DNA of 64,000 nt, from contig OU612071.1 in assembly GCA_914767715.1 (NCBI GenBank), positions 434,001 to 498,000 on the forward strand, in the 5' to 3' direction. The notes beneath the pieces were generated by a model. That model was not told the origin of the DNA. It made no database searches and saw only the letters and a program-made list of their open reading frames with translations. Position 1 is the stretch's first letter; every line of letters begins with the position of its first letter. Both the position numbers and the translations under genes were made by a program. Source of the DNA: Membranipora membranacea. Lineage: Eukaryota; Bryozoa; Gymnolaemata; Cheilostomatida; Membraniporidae. Positions 46,156-56,850 of this stretch are shown here, in pieces.

Positions 46156-46725
46156 ATGACTGAACAATCAGACAAGACGAGTACAGAACACCATTATATT
46201 GAGCCCATGCCTCAATTATTAACAAACCGTACACGAGCAAGGACATTCACAGTTAACCCCATCGATAGAAAAAGCACTCGGACTCACTCAATATTCATTA
46301 TTATTTGTATTGCAGTAAGTTTTTCATTTGCATGCATGATATTTTTGATTCATAATGGTGTTGTCATCAATGGAATGCTTCATGAAATTGATTTAATCAA
46401 CAAATCTGATGCTAACTATCTCCCCAATAAATCCAACATTTGTTTGTCCTCATTTCGTAGACAAATGTTTTTGGTTGAAAGCTGGCAAAAAAACGGGACA
46501 AGAGAATTTTTTCATCAATGTAGCTATCAATTCCCAATCGGTAATTCAGAGTTTTTATCCGTGTGCAACACTACTGCACTCTCAAGACCTATTTATGATT
46601 TTAGATTTTTTGTGGCTGATACTAAGTCTTTCTACCCTACAGTAAGGGGTTTTTCTTTCAATGAGCGACAGGCTCGATCCATACAGAAATTACTCAACAA
46701 TTTGTTATCCGACCTTGAAAACTAG
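46156..46725 (+). CDS. Type II membrane glycoprotein-like ORF (189 aa)
   Basis: Basic cytosolic N-terminus (to about residue 48), one transmembrane segment (SIFIIICIAVSFSFACMIFL, about 49-68), then an about 120-aa ectodomain with several N-glycosylation sequons (NKSD, NKSN, NGTR, NTTA) and three cysteines. 45 bp after the 105-aa ORF on the same strand. Unknown family. A surface or envelope-type role is possible but unproven. Confidence 0.65.
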   Translation: MTEQSDKTSTEHHYIEPMPQLLTNRTRARTFTVNPIDRKSTRTHSIFIIICIAVSFSFACMIFLIHNGVVINGMLHEIDLINKSDANYLPNKSNICLSSFRRQMFLVESWQKNGTREFFHQCSYQFPIGNSEFLSVCNTTALSRPIYDFRFFVADTKSFYPTVRGFSFNERQARSIQKLLNNLLSDLEN

Positions 46726-47083
46726 GTTTTCACAATGTTATAGTGCCACTGAGCTAGTACCTATACAATAATATTCATTTGATTATACAACCTCATACAC
46801 ATCACACTTATTGAATAATAAACAGCTGTCATAACGTTATCTTCAGAATTATGTACTTAAGATCTTACTTATAGCCTCTAGCCAAAGTCCAATGATTAAA
46901 TGATGGTAACCCTGTATTGTTATCGCTTATAATAGGTTAGCCTGTATGATAATAGAAATACACACGAGTATCGAGTACCGTATAATTTAAAATATAAACA
47001 GAGAGCATTATAGCCACACAATCAAGTGTACAATTCATCGAAGGTAATTCTAGTGCCTTACGCTAACCGCAATATTTTCATCG
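46726..47083. other. Right subterminal region of the Polinton
   Basis: No ORF or motif beyond AT-rich sequence up to the inverted repeat. Confidence 0.5.
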
Positions 47084-47178
47084 AGCTAATGCTAACGGGT
47101 GTGCGCTGGCTAAATGCTAACAAGGAAAGACAACTGAAATTCTAATGCTATATTTGAAAACAGGCTCACTATACTACT
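47084..47178 (-). repeat. Polinton right terminal inverted repeat
   Basis: 95 bp; inverted partner of 24,268-24,358. Followed by GTCCTT (47,179-47,184), the partner of ATCCTT at the left end. Confidence 0.95.
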
Positions 47179-47628
47179 GTCCTTATACTCTAGTTGTGCG
47201 CCTTTCATTTCAATGATTTTATGGCTGGCGTTGCCAAAATAGGAAATAGTGTGTGTAAAGTCATAGGCCTGCATCGCATAACAGGCATATCACGTAGTGT
47301 TAAATTAGTAACTGCATGCTGTGGTGGGTTAACCACATCAGCTGGGGATTTTAATATCTGCTCTAGTGTACCTGGCAAAAATCACTGCTTTTACATACCA
47401 GGTAATTTTAGCTAGGTAGCAAGACTGAGCTCACGATCATGTACAAATCCTTGATATCAATGTGTTCCAGAGCCAGAGTATAAAATGTTTTAGCCATATA
47501 CGGTTCAGAAATCCTGCTATTGATGTTATAAACCCCAAGCTCAGATATATCTCACAGTTATCAGCACGTTGTGACTATGCATTGCTTTGTAGTAGAACTG
47601 GTAATGTAATCATTGCATTCTATTCCAG

Positions 47629-47957
47629 GAATCATGGATGGTCGAAATGAGGTATCGACCATCATTCACAGGATGGCGCCACAGCTGATACAGAGTATTC
47701 GTTCTACCGAGGTGCTATTTGTTGAGGAGATATCAATGATGAGCTATTCCATGTTCTGTAAAAGGGAAGCTGTGTTGAGGAGAGTTCGGATCGACCTTTT
47801 GGGGGTATTCAGATGGTGTTTGCTGGTGATCTTTTACAACTTCAACCAGTTCCTAATCCAAGGTCATTAAATGGAGGATTGCTTATTGGAAGCAAGGAAC
47901 CTGTTATAACCTTCTGTGTTATAACTAGTCTAACAAAACTTGTAAAGATTTAACCAT
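47629..47957 (+). pseudogene. PIF1-like helicase, Walker B / motif III exon
   Basis: Acceptor TTCCAG at 47,628, phase matching the 22,447 donor. STEVLFVEEISMMSYSMF carries Walker B (VDE is VEE here). In a second frame from about 47,800 follows GGIQMVFAGDLLQLQPVP, the PIF1 motif III. The frame change falls in a T4G5 homopolymer region. The exon then runs to a stop at 47,950. Confidence 0.8.
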
Positions 47958-48554
47958 TGATTTAACTACATTCAATATATCTCATATGGTGTGCCAGTCA
48001 GTGATATACCATGCTCATGCTGTGTACTCTATGCCTGCGAATCTAGAGGTGTCTATTTACTACCATCTGGACTTGTGAATAATCTGTTATAACACAATCA
48101 CATTTATTCAGTCATACTATTACTTACATCGCCATTCATGGTCACTTTTTTGCAAAACATGTCATTTTGTAATCCAGATATGGCCACTGAAAACTTTTCA
48201 TTAACCCAATTTTCTCTTCTCATAAAGACGCCAAGCCATTGAACCCAATGTGTACAAAATTTGCACTGTGTCAGAACGTTATGTCAAAGGTGATGTCACA
48301 TTTCAAAGGGTCCCATTTCAAAATTGCCTAAATCTGCGAAATCAGCAAAATGCTTGCCAAAATTTTAATCCGGGTGCATCGGAGATTAAGGTGGATGGAT
48401 TTTTATGAATCTTTGGCATATAATGGAGAAGTGGATGAGGTAAACCTTTAGAGATTATCAAGTATCTGCGACAAAAACTCTTCAAATGATTGGCAAATTT
48501 GAACGTTGACAGTGTGTTGTGATAAATTGATAAGTCTAACTTGTCAATGTGTAG

Positions 48555-48655
48555 TTACGGTGACCCGGGAGAGTCTCTCATGAAGCACCAGGACATTTTA
48601 TCGAAACTTCTTCCTCACCATTTCTCGTTAACTGTGGTTCATCATCAGGAAGAAG
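48555..48655 (+). pseudogene. PIF1-like helicase, third visible exon
   Basis: Acceptor GTGTAG, donor GTAAAT. YGDPGESLMKHQDILSKLLPHHFSLTVVHHQEEG resembles the segment of PIF1-like proteins preceding the VFRQ/VHRQ motif. Ends in phase 1, matching the next exon at 49,044. Confidence 0.6.
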
Positions 48656-48740
48656 GTAAATTGTACAGTGCACTGAGTTGATTTAATATCGACTTATCTA
48701 TATGTATCATATCATATGCATAATGTTTTCAACACAGGTA

Positions 48741-48873
48741 GCAGGTCCCCCCCCCCGCTGACATTGATGAGTTGCAGCCTTGTGTGTGTGTGTGTGTGGT
48801 TTGTTTTTGTTCTTGTAAACAAACACAAACCATACACACAAAGGCTGCAACTCATCAAATGTCAGGGACCTGC
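48741..48873. repeat. Hairpin of the ankyrin-side repeat in a helicase intron
   Basis: About 60-bp arms: GACATTGATGAGTTGCAGCC with a (TG)n tract, inverted as GGCTGCAACTCATCAAATGTC. The same sequence occurs in the divergent region at about 21,858-21,920 and at 56,225-56,290, so the hairpin is an internal inverted duplication of that repeat. Confidence 0.75.
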
Positions 48874-49043
48874 TGTCTGTGGTTTTCAATTGGCAAAAGG
48901 TAACAAGAAATGAACCTCAAACTCAATTCATAGTCATAGATGCCGCTCTTTTGTTATAAGCTATTAGTACATGAAAAATCAAGCCTGTGCCCTCGCTGCG
49001 CATTTCCATACAGCTGAATACATTTTCAATAACATTTTCATAG

Positions 49044-49226
49044 ATGACCTGATCGGAGTGGTGAATGAATTGAGTCGCGGAGTGGTAACAAAACAGACAT
49101 GGAAGGTCCTGCAACAACTAAGTACTCAAAACTTCTCCTCGACAAAATCAACAGACATAGTAAAACTACACGCTCACAATGTTGATGTAGAGATCTCAAA
49201 CCATGAAGCTATGCAAAACCACGATG
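49044..49226 (+). pseudogene. PIF1-like helicase, fourth visible exon
   Basis: Acceptor TTCATAG, donor GTAAGT. DDLIGVVNELSRGVVTKQTW...VKLHAHNVDVEISNHEAM matches the PIF1 segment L-T-x-x-N-xx-V-xxxN-xxxL before the 2B domain. Open throughout. Confidence 0.75.
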
Positions 49227-49564
49227 GTAAGTTACAATTTTGAATGCGGATAGTGACTGATATTACATGCAGCATTGAGCTACAACTACAAAGACTTCAA
49301 ACAGCACTGCAATCATTGCTGTGTCTGCTGGTGCCGGTTACAACGACCGGCCCAGGGAGAAAGACAAGTTGAGATAATGGCGGTGTCATTATTTTACATA
49401 AATTTGTTAACTATTTTGCTATGTATAGCAACATTATTCATGGTGGTCTGTCATAATATTTCCGATGACTATGATAACATTATGCAAGTATAAACTATGA
49501 ACCAGTAACAGTCTCTATCACTATGGGAAAAAGGCCTCTATTTCATAAAATGTTATATGGCTGC

Positions 49565-51549
49565 TCAGTATGGTTTTGCTGCAGATATTCCAGCATTAGA
49601 CCTTCTGGCGCTGGCTACTGCCGATTGGCCGATCAGTATGCTATTGTTTGTTGCACCGTATTGGCTGTAAGTTGGCATATCACTGGCACCGTTGTAAAAC
49701 GCTCTTTGCTGGCAAAAATGGTTCTCCATATGGTCAGAGTTTGTCAGACTTATAGAGACATAGGAGCCTGGGAATGCGGTAAGATGTTGCCTTGCCCATT
49801 GTGGGAAGCCTAGCAGATATGATTCTAAATCATCCATACTCTGTGGGCTGGGCAAGTTGTAGGAGTCTGTGCTCGCTCTCCAGTTGATAATTAACTGAGC
49901 TATGTCTTCCATGGACTTTAGCCGCTCATCATTGGACTCTTCTATGGGGCGTATGTCTTGGATGGTGTTGATCAACGAATGAGTTCCAGAAGCTTAATGG
50001 CCCCATCAAGCACAGTCCCATCTTTAAGTGAGCTTCGGTATTCTTTCATTAGGAATAGCATTTTACTACCTAAGCTGTCTATTGCTATTTAGTTTCTCAT
50101 CTTTTGTGATGCTGTCGGGAATAAATGCTCCTCTGTTATATTATAGTGTTACATGCGGTCCCAGCGTACGCTATCAATCCACATTTGCCAGTTAACCGAT
50201 TGATTGTCGATGGTGATATGTCTTGTATGTCCCTTTTCTGGATGACCTCTACTCTTTGGGATATTGTTTCGAAATGACGCAATGCATCGGATCTTGAATA
50301 TACACAAGTTTTTGTCCATCAACAGTGTTCTTGCACGTATATTTGCATGTCCTTGCGTTTTCTTTTGAAAAGAGTGATTTCCCGTAGCTCCGAATTCCTG
50401 CTCCGCCATCTGACATCACATACTCTACGCTAAATCCAAATAGCTTATGATAGTATATGAGCTCTGGTATTATTATGTGGTAATCAAGTGGCTTTGCAGT
50501 GTTTGGTGGATAATGAGCTATAGGGAATCTGAATTCAGTAGATCCCACAAACATGAACTGAAGTACCTGTGTAGCCATTCGCTTACCTATCTCCTTCTCA
50601 CATTTGTTATAGATAATATTGGTCTCTGGAGATGTGTCGATAAAACCCACCAACATAGACATGCCATTTTTGACTGTCATTACAAGATCGTTTTAGATTT
50701 TCATCTCATCGTGTATTAGGCCGCCTGTGTATCCATGTTTTTCAATGTTCATGTTCAGTTCAGTCTGTGCCATCCATGAAACATTTCGATAATTACTCCT
50801 GGCTTCGACTTTATCTTATTTTTGTATATGGTGAGCTTGCGGCCAGATGGCAATTTGAGCATCTGTGAGTCTTTAAGCATTGCATCACTTTTGTGGCTTG
50901 CGATAAACATGCTGAGGCGCAATTTGATAACCTCTGTGTCCCAACGCATAGCCTGAGGGTTGACCATATTTGCCTGGCGTTGCTCGGCAAGTAATAGCTT
51001 TTGCTCTTGTGAGCAATTAGGGAATACCTTATCTAGTATGCTAGCTAAGTTCGACTCTATGTCTTTCTGTTCTATCTCGGGTGTGAATTTTTGAAATCCC
51101 CTGCACCAATGGCACACAGTTATGCCTTTGGCTCCGAGTGGAACCAACCTGTCGCACCTTTTTGATCAAATCCTACCATCCTCATTTAGTCTAAACCGTT
51201 TTGGGTCCAAAGAGCGCTCAGCCGGGTGGCCATAGCACGGTTGAAGTCTTTCAACAACATTTACAAGCTCATCCTCACTATCTACGCAATCTGTTAGATA
51301 CAGATAGTCAGGCTTTACTGCTCTTTAACCATATTTTAGTGTCCACGTTTTGGTTTCTGTGTTTATACTCATTGTTTTGAGTTTACCTGAGGTAACATGT
51401 GGTATAATGACCGTTCTTATGTTGTGGTTGGTCGTATCTACATACGTTGCAGACTTCGAAGCAGTGAAATCTGCTAAATCATAGGTCTTGTCGATTTGTA
51501 TGTTTATATTTCTTTTTCCTCTTCCAGCCCCAGTCCATTGAAAACCCAC
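49565..51549 (-). mobile_element. P-element/THAP9-like transposase remnant
   Basis: Minus-strand blocks in family order: 51,549-51,325; 51,147-50,755 (RWDTEVIKLRLSMFIASHK...LKLPSGRKLTIYKN, like the P-type helix-turn-helix region); 50,680-50,249 (VGFIDTSPE, YVMSDGGAGIRSYG, YIQDPMHC, corresponding to the two catalytic Asp regions); 49,975-49,565 (DHMENHFCQQRAF...PTYSQYGATNNSILIG, the catalytic Glu region). Frame changes and gaps separate them. It lies antisense inside a helicase intron. No terminal repeats found. Confidence 0.75.
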
Positions 51550-52107
51550 TCCACTGTACTGTTACTAGTCTTTCTAGTCGATTCTTGCACATTGAACACC
51601 TTTTTCACTGCAGCTATAAAAGAGGAACAGCATAGGTTGTCAGCTTTGATGACTTTATTAGCTTACATAATGTGATTGTCACAATGATATATTTATGATA
51701 TCTTAGTTGTGAATTCTACATAATAGCTGCTACGAAGTATCTTAGGCCCCCCAAACCCTTGTTCCCATTTAAAACAATGTGATACATATTGAAGGGTCCA
51801 CGAGTATTGTAGGCTTACCTATAACAGATCTCTTTGTAACCGATAGATTTTCTAACATCAGTTTGTCTTGAATGTATTTTAAAGATAACTGCTCTGTGGC
51901 TACTCTGTATATACTGTTCAGCAGCCTGTGTGACAGAAGAGCAGATAAACACACAGCGGGATGAAATTAATAGGATTTTGCATACATGATGACAGCGGGA
52001 GTTGTTGCCCCAGGCGTAGTAGTAAGACAACTCTGTGATATATGGAAAAGTTTCTTGCTACCCATTGTAACATATTTCGTTAAATCATAATTATATTGCT
52101 ATTATAG
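51550..52107. other. Helicase intron remainder
   Basis: No supportable coding sequence. Possibly the 5' end of the P-like element, whose THAP domain I do not see. Confidence 0.4.
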
Positions 52108-52593
52108 GAGTGATGTATCGGTATGAAGCAAAGGATTCTGACAGGAAACGCTCTCTTATTAGCTGTACTGTACCAAATATACTTTGTCTGAAAGTTGGGG
52201 CTCCGGTCATTCTCAGGAGAACTATCTCACACAATCTGGGGAATGGACTCCAAGGCGTAGTTAAGTCACTCAACAATGTGGATACAACCCGTGCATTTCC
52301 ATGTTTATGATGTATATGGAAAAATCATAGCGACACGTCATCAACTTCCAATAACATTAGCGTATGCGCTGACTGTACACAAAGCACAGGGCCTCACTAT
52401 AGCGAAGCATCTCATCATTGATGCAATGAATATGGATATGCCAGGTCAGCTCGCCGTAACCATTGGTAGAGGGCAGAAGAAAGAGCGTATATCAAACATG
52501 AACCTCGAGACTTGCACTCCCACGAAGCACCCTGATTTCATCTTGGAGCAATATGGTATGGTATGGTATGTATTCATCACCAGTAGCCTCTAG
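52108..52593 (+). pseudogene. PIF1-like helicase, C-terminal exon
   Basis: Acceptor TTATAG in the expected phase. NILCLKVGAPVILRRTISHNLGNG is the 2B/SH3 part (normally KVGAQVMLxxN). After a frame change near 52,285 comes QLPITLAYALTVHKAQGLTI, the diagnostic PIF1 motif VI region, then LAVTIGRGQKKERISNMNL. Motifs are well kept, but the frame break makes the product truncated. Downstream exons not identified. Confidence 0.85.
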
Positions 52594-53722
52594 AACTTTT
52601 AAAATAACAAATGAAAAATGTTGGCTGGCACTGATAGCTCATATTAGCCTTGGTTTTTCCCAATACATAGTCTATGTTTCCTACCCTGTTATATTTACCC
52701 ATACTATGCTATCCAAAACAAATCCGAAATATTATCCTTTGTTGTATTATAGGTCGATCAGTAGACAGCCAATGTTGTTCAAGTGCGAACTCTCCCTTCA
52801 AATCAACAGTGAAACCCACCTACCACCAGTACCAGTGTACCATATACATCACAGACAGCACCGCCTACCGAGTCAGTATCTGGTAAGTTATCATCGCAGA
52901 GGCACAACTGCTTTTTGGACGCAACCTGCGCTGATGAGTGACAAAGATACATGAAAGTGTTGCCAATGTTTCGAATTGGAGTAGCAACTGAAGATTGTGC
53001 ATTGTTTCTTGAGTTCATTTAAGTTAATATGCCTTGCTGCTGCAAATGTTTACCATCTTTGCTCTGCCTTACAGTGTTATGTCAAACATGATGATACCAA
53101 TCATCATTTATATGAGCATCTATGCGCACCTGTACATAGATTTGTGCATATATATATAGGTGCATACGTACTTACAATGGCGTTATAATCTGTCAAGAGC
53201 GGAACCCAACTTGCCAAACTAAGGTTGCTTATTGAATTAGTTGATATAAGTATCTACGATGATGTTTTTACGATAATCTCCTACGTTAAGTATTTGGTAT
53301 AAGATTCGTAATACAAACCTTATACTAACTATGTAGCGTAAGTGTTAGTAGTAACAATTTGAAACATATATTTTGGTGATTCTGTTGAGAGCTTGTGTCA
53401 CAAAGAGAAGACAACTCCCTGTCTTAGCACTAAAACTACTCAGTGCATAATGTATGATGTGTGACAATACACAAATTATTTGGATCCCTGGATCCACTAG
53501 GTCAGGTTGATTGTGATTTGCCACCATAGAACGATAAAAACGCCAATAATGATACTCTATAGAGCAATCGCTGTATATTCTTCACTAAATGTTGATATGT
53601 TCATCAAATTTCTCTCAAAAGCCAAAATGTCAGACAGTGAATGGAATTCCGGAGAATCTACGACTATGCCTGAACTTCATTCATGAGAAAATTCTAATAT
53701 TTTACTGTTTGCATGTTTAGAT
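52594..53722. other. Non-coding
   Basis: Only unremarkable short ORFs and a TATGG microsatellite at about 52,553-52,570. Confidence 0.4.
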
Positions 53723-54271
53723 GCTAGTTCCGATGAAGATATAGACTCCGATGATAGTAACGCTGAAGATGTGGTGGCGGCATTCTACAGTGAATACACA
53801 GAGCTGAGTCATGCTGATCTGACAAACCTATTTGAGCATGAGGAGGAAGGACATCTCAGGGATCGAGTCGGCAGCTATCGTACCACAAGGCTGCTCAAGT
53901 TTGTTTTCAACATTAGGGAAGAGCTGGGGAAAATCGCTACTAAGACACTAGAAAAATCAGACACAAAGATAGCTAATTACAACACCTTCTATGCCCAAGT
54001 CAGCCATTTCATGACATCCCCACGCTATGAACAGTTGAAAGTGAAGCTAGATAGGCGATGTGATCAGGAAACAAGTCTTGTTTGCTTCAAGATTGTGAAG
54101 GAAGTTCAACAGCACATCATTGTTGCAGGTGATGTCAATCCACTCCCAAAGAGGCAAGTAAGAAACAGTGCCATTGGTGCCGATAACATATGCAATATTG
54201 GTGGCTGGGCTGTTTTTCAGCTTATTAAGGAGTTCACTTGTTTAGCTGTGTTGTCTGGAGCCTCCATTTAG
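53723..54271 (+). CDS. Acidic orphan ORF (exon?), unknown
   Basis: Preceded by a TTTAG acceptor-like site at about 53,719. Begins DASSDEDIDSDDSNAEDVV (very acidic), followed by a helical, charged 160-aa stretch (RTTRLLKFVFNIREELGKIA; YNTFYAQVSHFMTSPRYEQL) and a stop at 54,271. No family recognised. It may be a host exon or the N-terminal part of a transposon protein. Confidence 0.4.
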   Translation, partial: ASSDEDIDSDDSNAEDVVAAFYSEYTELSHADLTNLFEHEEEGHLRDRVGSYRTTRLLKFVFNIREELGKIATKTLEKSDTKIANYNTFYAQVSHFMTSPRYEQLKVKLDRRCDQETSLVCFKIVKEVQQHIIVAGDVNPLPKRQVRNSAIGADNICNIGGWAVFQLIKEFTCLAVLSGASI

Positions 54272-55099
54272 TTGTGTGTCCAAGGGTTGAGGCTGCCATC
54301 TTATATTCATTTGATGGAATGTACACAGAATTCTTCTGCTATAAACTTTTCATTTGACTGATTTAACTTTGCCGCAAAAATCTGGTGACCAATTGTGTTA
54401 GCTAGCCCTCAATCCTACTTGGTGGCATATTACGCAGTCAGATTTTCATTGCTATATGGTTATATATAAACAAGCACACACCCTAATTCCAGAATTGCAT
54501 CATCACCTCTTGCTGTACACACTGTCTAGCCTTTGTTCTACCATTCCTTAATTATCTCAGTTCATTTTATATGCATGTCGGCGCCAATATCTACAGTGTT
54601 TCCACTTTGTGGGTAGTGTTGCCCAGTTACTCACAATTCAAAATACATATACTTTTCATTGTTTTAGCCACCGTATCTCAAGATAAGGGTGTGGATGACA
54701 ATAAAATAATACATCTTGGTCGCAAATAAAAAACTAAGCTTAGAATTATAATATTGCTGATTTAGACATCAACCACGGCCATTGTCAATATTGGAACAGA
54801 AAAAATTCTCATGGTTGTGAGTGAGCATCTCGATAAGCATGAAATCGTTTGTTGTGTGATAGTCGCTTAAATTAAAGTGGACAGGAAAAAAGCCGAAACA
54901 TCTAGTAATTGTCATCGGCATTTATGAGCATAAGGTGCAGAGTGCAGACACCGCTTGTTGATTACATCAATATGTTGTCAACAGTGGTAGTTATGTTTTC
55001 GACATCGATTTCTTGGCATTGTACTCCTGTTTCTATATCTTCTCAAACTTTCGAAGAGAGTGATTATGGTGGTACTGCTGATTATGGTGGTACTCTAGT
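54272..55099. other. Non-coding / upstream LINE debris
   Basis: No clear coding sequence. The last 200 bases may already belong to the LINE below. Confidence 0.4.
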
Positions 55100-55790
55100 T
55101 TGAGCCATAAGCATCATTATAAACAAGATGTTGTGGTTGATGATTTATCTTTTTCTCCAAATTCATTCACAACATTTTTAGGGGTTTTTATTGATAATAA
55201 GTTGTCTTTTAACAAACATGTAGACTCTTTAGTATCAGCTTGTAGCTCAAGATTATTTTTAATGAGGAAACTAAAGACAATTGGACTAAACAGTGATGGC
55301 TTAAAAGCTTTTTATTTGAGCAACATATGCTCAAAGCTTAGCTATGCTGCTCCGGCCTGGTATTCCTTGCTAGGCGAACATAACCGCGACAGACTTGAGA
55401 AAATACAAAGAGCAGCTCTGAAGATAATTTTTCCAGATTTAGAATACGATCATAGATTATCAGTCTTAGGCATCCCAAAACTCTGCGATTTTCTTTTTGA
55501 TATCTCTTATTCACATTTTCTGCGTATAGTGAATAATGAATCACATCCTCTTTTTAGTGAACTACTTTTCAACAAGAATTCCAGAACATCCTCTCGAGCT
55601 ATACAAATTTTTCGGCCAAAACTCTGCAGGACTGAAAGGCGGAGAAAAGGCTTTTTTAATTTTTTCATGACCTATCATGACAACGGTCTAGTATATAAAT
55701 AATTTTTAGTGTGTTGTTTTTACTATGCCATACCATCGCTCGCATTCTGTACCATCTGTCATGATGATTGAATGAATACAAATCAAATCA
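55100..55790 (+). mobile_element. LINE ORF2 3' end (5'-truncated)
   Basis: Open 200-codon C-terminus: FTTFLGVFIDNKLSFNKHV, LFLMRKLKTIGLNSDGLKAF, LSYAAPAWYSLLGEHNRDR, LEKIQRAALKIIFPD, the post-RT region of jockey/CR1-like LINEs. The 3' end has an (AAATC)n tail at about 55,775-55,794. 5'-truncated, as most LINE copies are. Confidence 0.85.
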
Positions 55791-55865
55791 AATCATTGTG
55801 TTTTAAATCAGATGCTCTGTAACAACCTTCAATTAGACAATCAAAATTAAAATATCTGGGACTGA

Positions 55866-56290
55866 TGATGATGGTTGCTCCATGATGTATATTGTCCTCA
55901 CAGTTTGAAATTAGCAAGTGTTTACATGCTCATCTATCATTAAATTTAATGACAGCAGTATGTGGCAGTATATTGTGTTTCAATAGATAGCTCTTTCTGT
56001 AATGTGTTATTCTCATGTGTTTCATCTGCTCACTGTGCTATATGGCTTTGATTGTGGCTAGGCATTATGTGCACGTGCCTGTATTGTTTGTTTTAGAAGT
56101 TTAATATTCTGACCAATGAGAGAGAAGTGACTCATCTGAGCAACGCAATTGGCGGGTACAGAAGCTGCGCAGCCGCGATAACTTGGTTCATGCACAGCTG
56201 CCCATCTTCACCACAAAAGAACACAAACCACACACACACAAGGCTGCAACTCATCAAATCAACTGTCAGTGACCTGCTGTCTGTGGCTGT
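55866..56290. repeat. Divergent upstream region, copy B (inverted)
   Basis: Inverted copy of 21,860-22,250. It starts at the helicase side with an ATGGAGCAACC equivalent on the minus strand, followed by a few diverged codons (MEQPSSSVPDI) and no further helicase sequence. It ends at the ankyrin side. Differences are scattered, so the duplication is not recent. Confidence 0.7.
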
Positions 56291-56850
56291 CCTGATGTTA
56301 GATAATCAATTAAAGCCTCTACTATGTCTGTGTGACCTGCCTGGGTTACCCAGTGTAAAGCTGTCCTACCACAATTATCCTCTATAGAGATGAGCTGAAG
56401 CTTCTGCTCTGGTGTTAGATTATCTAATAAAGCCTTCACTGTGTCTGCGTGACTTCTCTGTGATGCCAAGTGTAAAGCTGTCCTACCACAATTATCCTCT
56501 ATAGAGATGAGCTGAAGCTTCTGCTCTGGTGTTAGATTATCTAATATAGCCTTCACTGTGTCTGTGTGACCTCTCTGTAATGCCCAGTATAAAGCTGTGT
56601 GACCATCGTTATCCTCTATAGAGTTGAGCTGAAGCTTCTGTTCCGGTGTTAGATTATCTAATAAAGCCTGCAATGTCTCTGTGTGACCTTCATGTGATGC
56701 AAAGTGTAAAGCTGTCCTACCACCCTCATCCTTTATAGAGATAAGCTGCAGCTGCTGATCTGGTGTAAGATTAACTAATAAAGCTTTCACTGTGTCACTC
56801 TCACCTTCCTGCGATGCTAGCGCTAAAGAGTCTGAAATGTGCAGATCCAT
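56266..56850 (-). CDS. Ankyrin-repeat protein (194 aa)
   Basis: Start MDLHISDSLALASQEGESD at 56,850, then four to five 37-residue repeats with the unit (D/N)xxGRTALHxASxxGHTDTVKALLDNLTPEQKLQLISIEDN. The extra NLTPEQKLQLISIED segment, longer than the canonical 33-residue ANK, is shared by all units, so they arose by recent tandem duplication. The ORF stops inside the TG-rich divergent region. Protein-binding scaffold; partner unknown. Confidence 0.85.
   Translation of the reverse strand: MDLHISDSLALASQEGESDTVKALLVNLTPDQQLQLISIKDEGGRTALHFASHEGHTETLQALLDNLTPEQKLQLNSIEDNDGHTALYWALQRGHTDTVKAILDNLTPEQKLQLISIEDNCGRTALHLASQRSHADTVKALLDNLTPEQKLQLISIEDNCGRTALHWVTQAGHTDIVEALIDYLTSGQPQTAGH

Larger units (their letters stand above)
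24268..47178. mobile_element. Polinton/Maverick (adintovirus-like) integrated element, 22.9 kb
   Basis: Defined by inverted terminal repeats beginning AGTAGTATAGTGAGCC (24,268-24,358 and 47,084-47,178) and flanked by ATCCTT / GTCCTT, a 6-bp target duplication with one difference. It encodes the family's hallmark set: pPolB, rve integrase with chromodomain, FtsK/HerA-type packaging ATPase, adenain-like protease, double-jelly-roll major capsid protein and penton. It is 22.9 kb because a 6.58-kb transposon sits inside the integrase gene; without it the length is about 16.3 kb, typical for Polintons. Several genes are broken, so this copy is an old or defective provirus. Confidence 0.97.
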
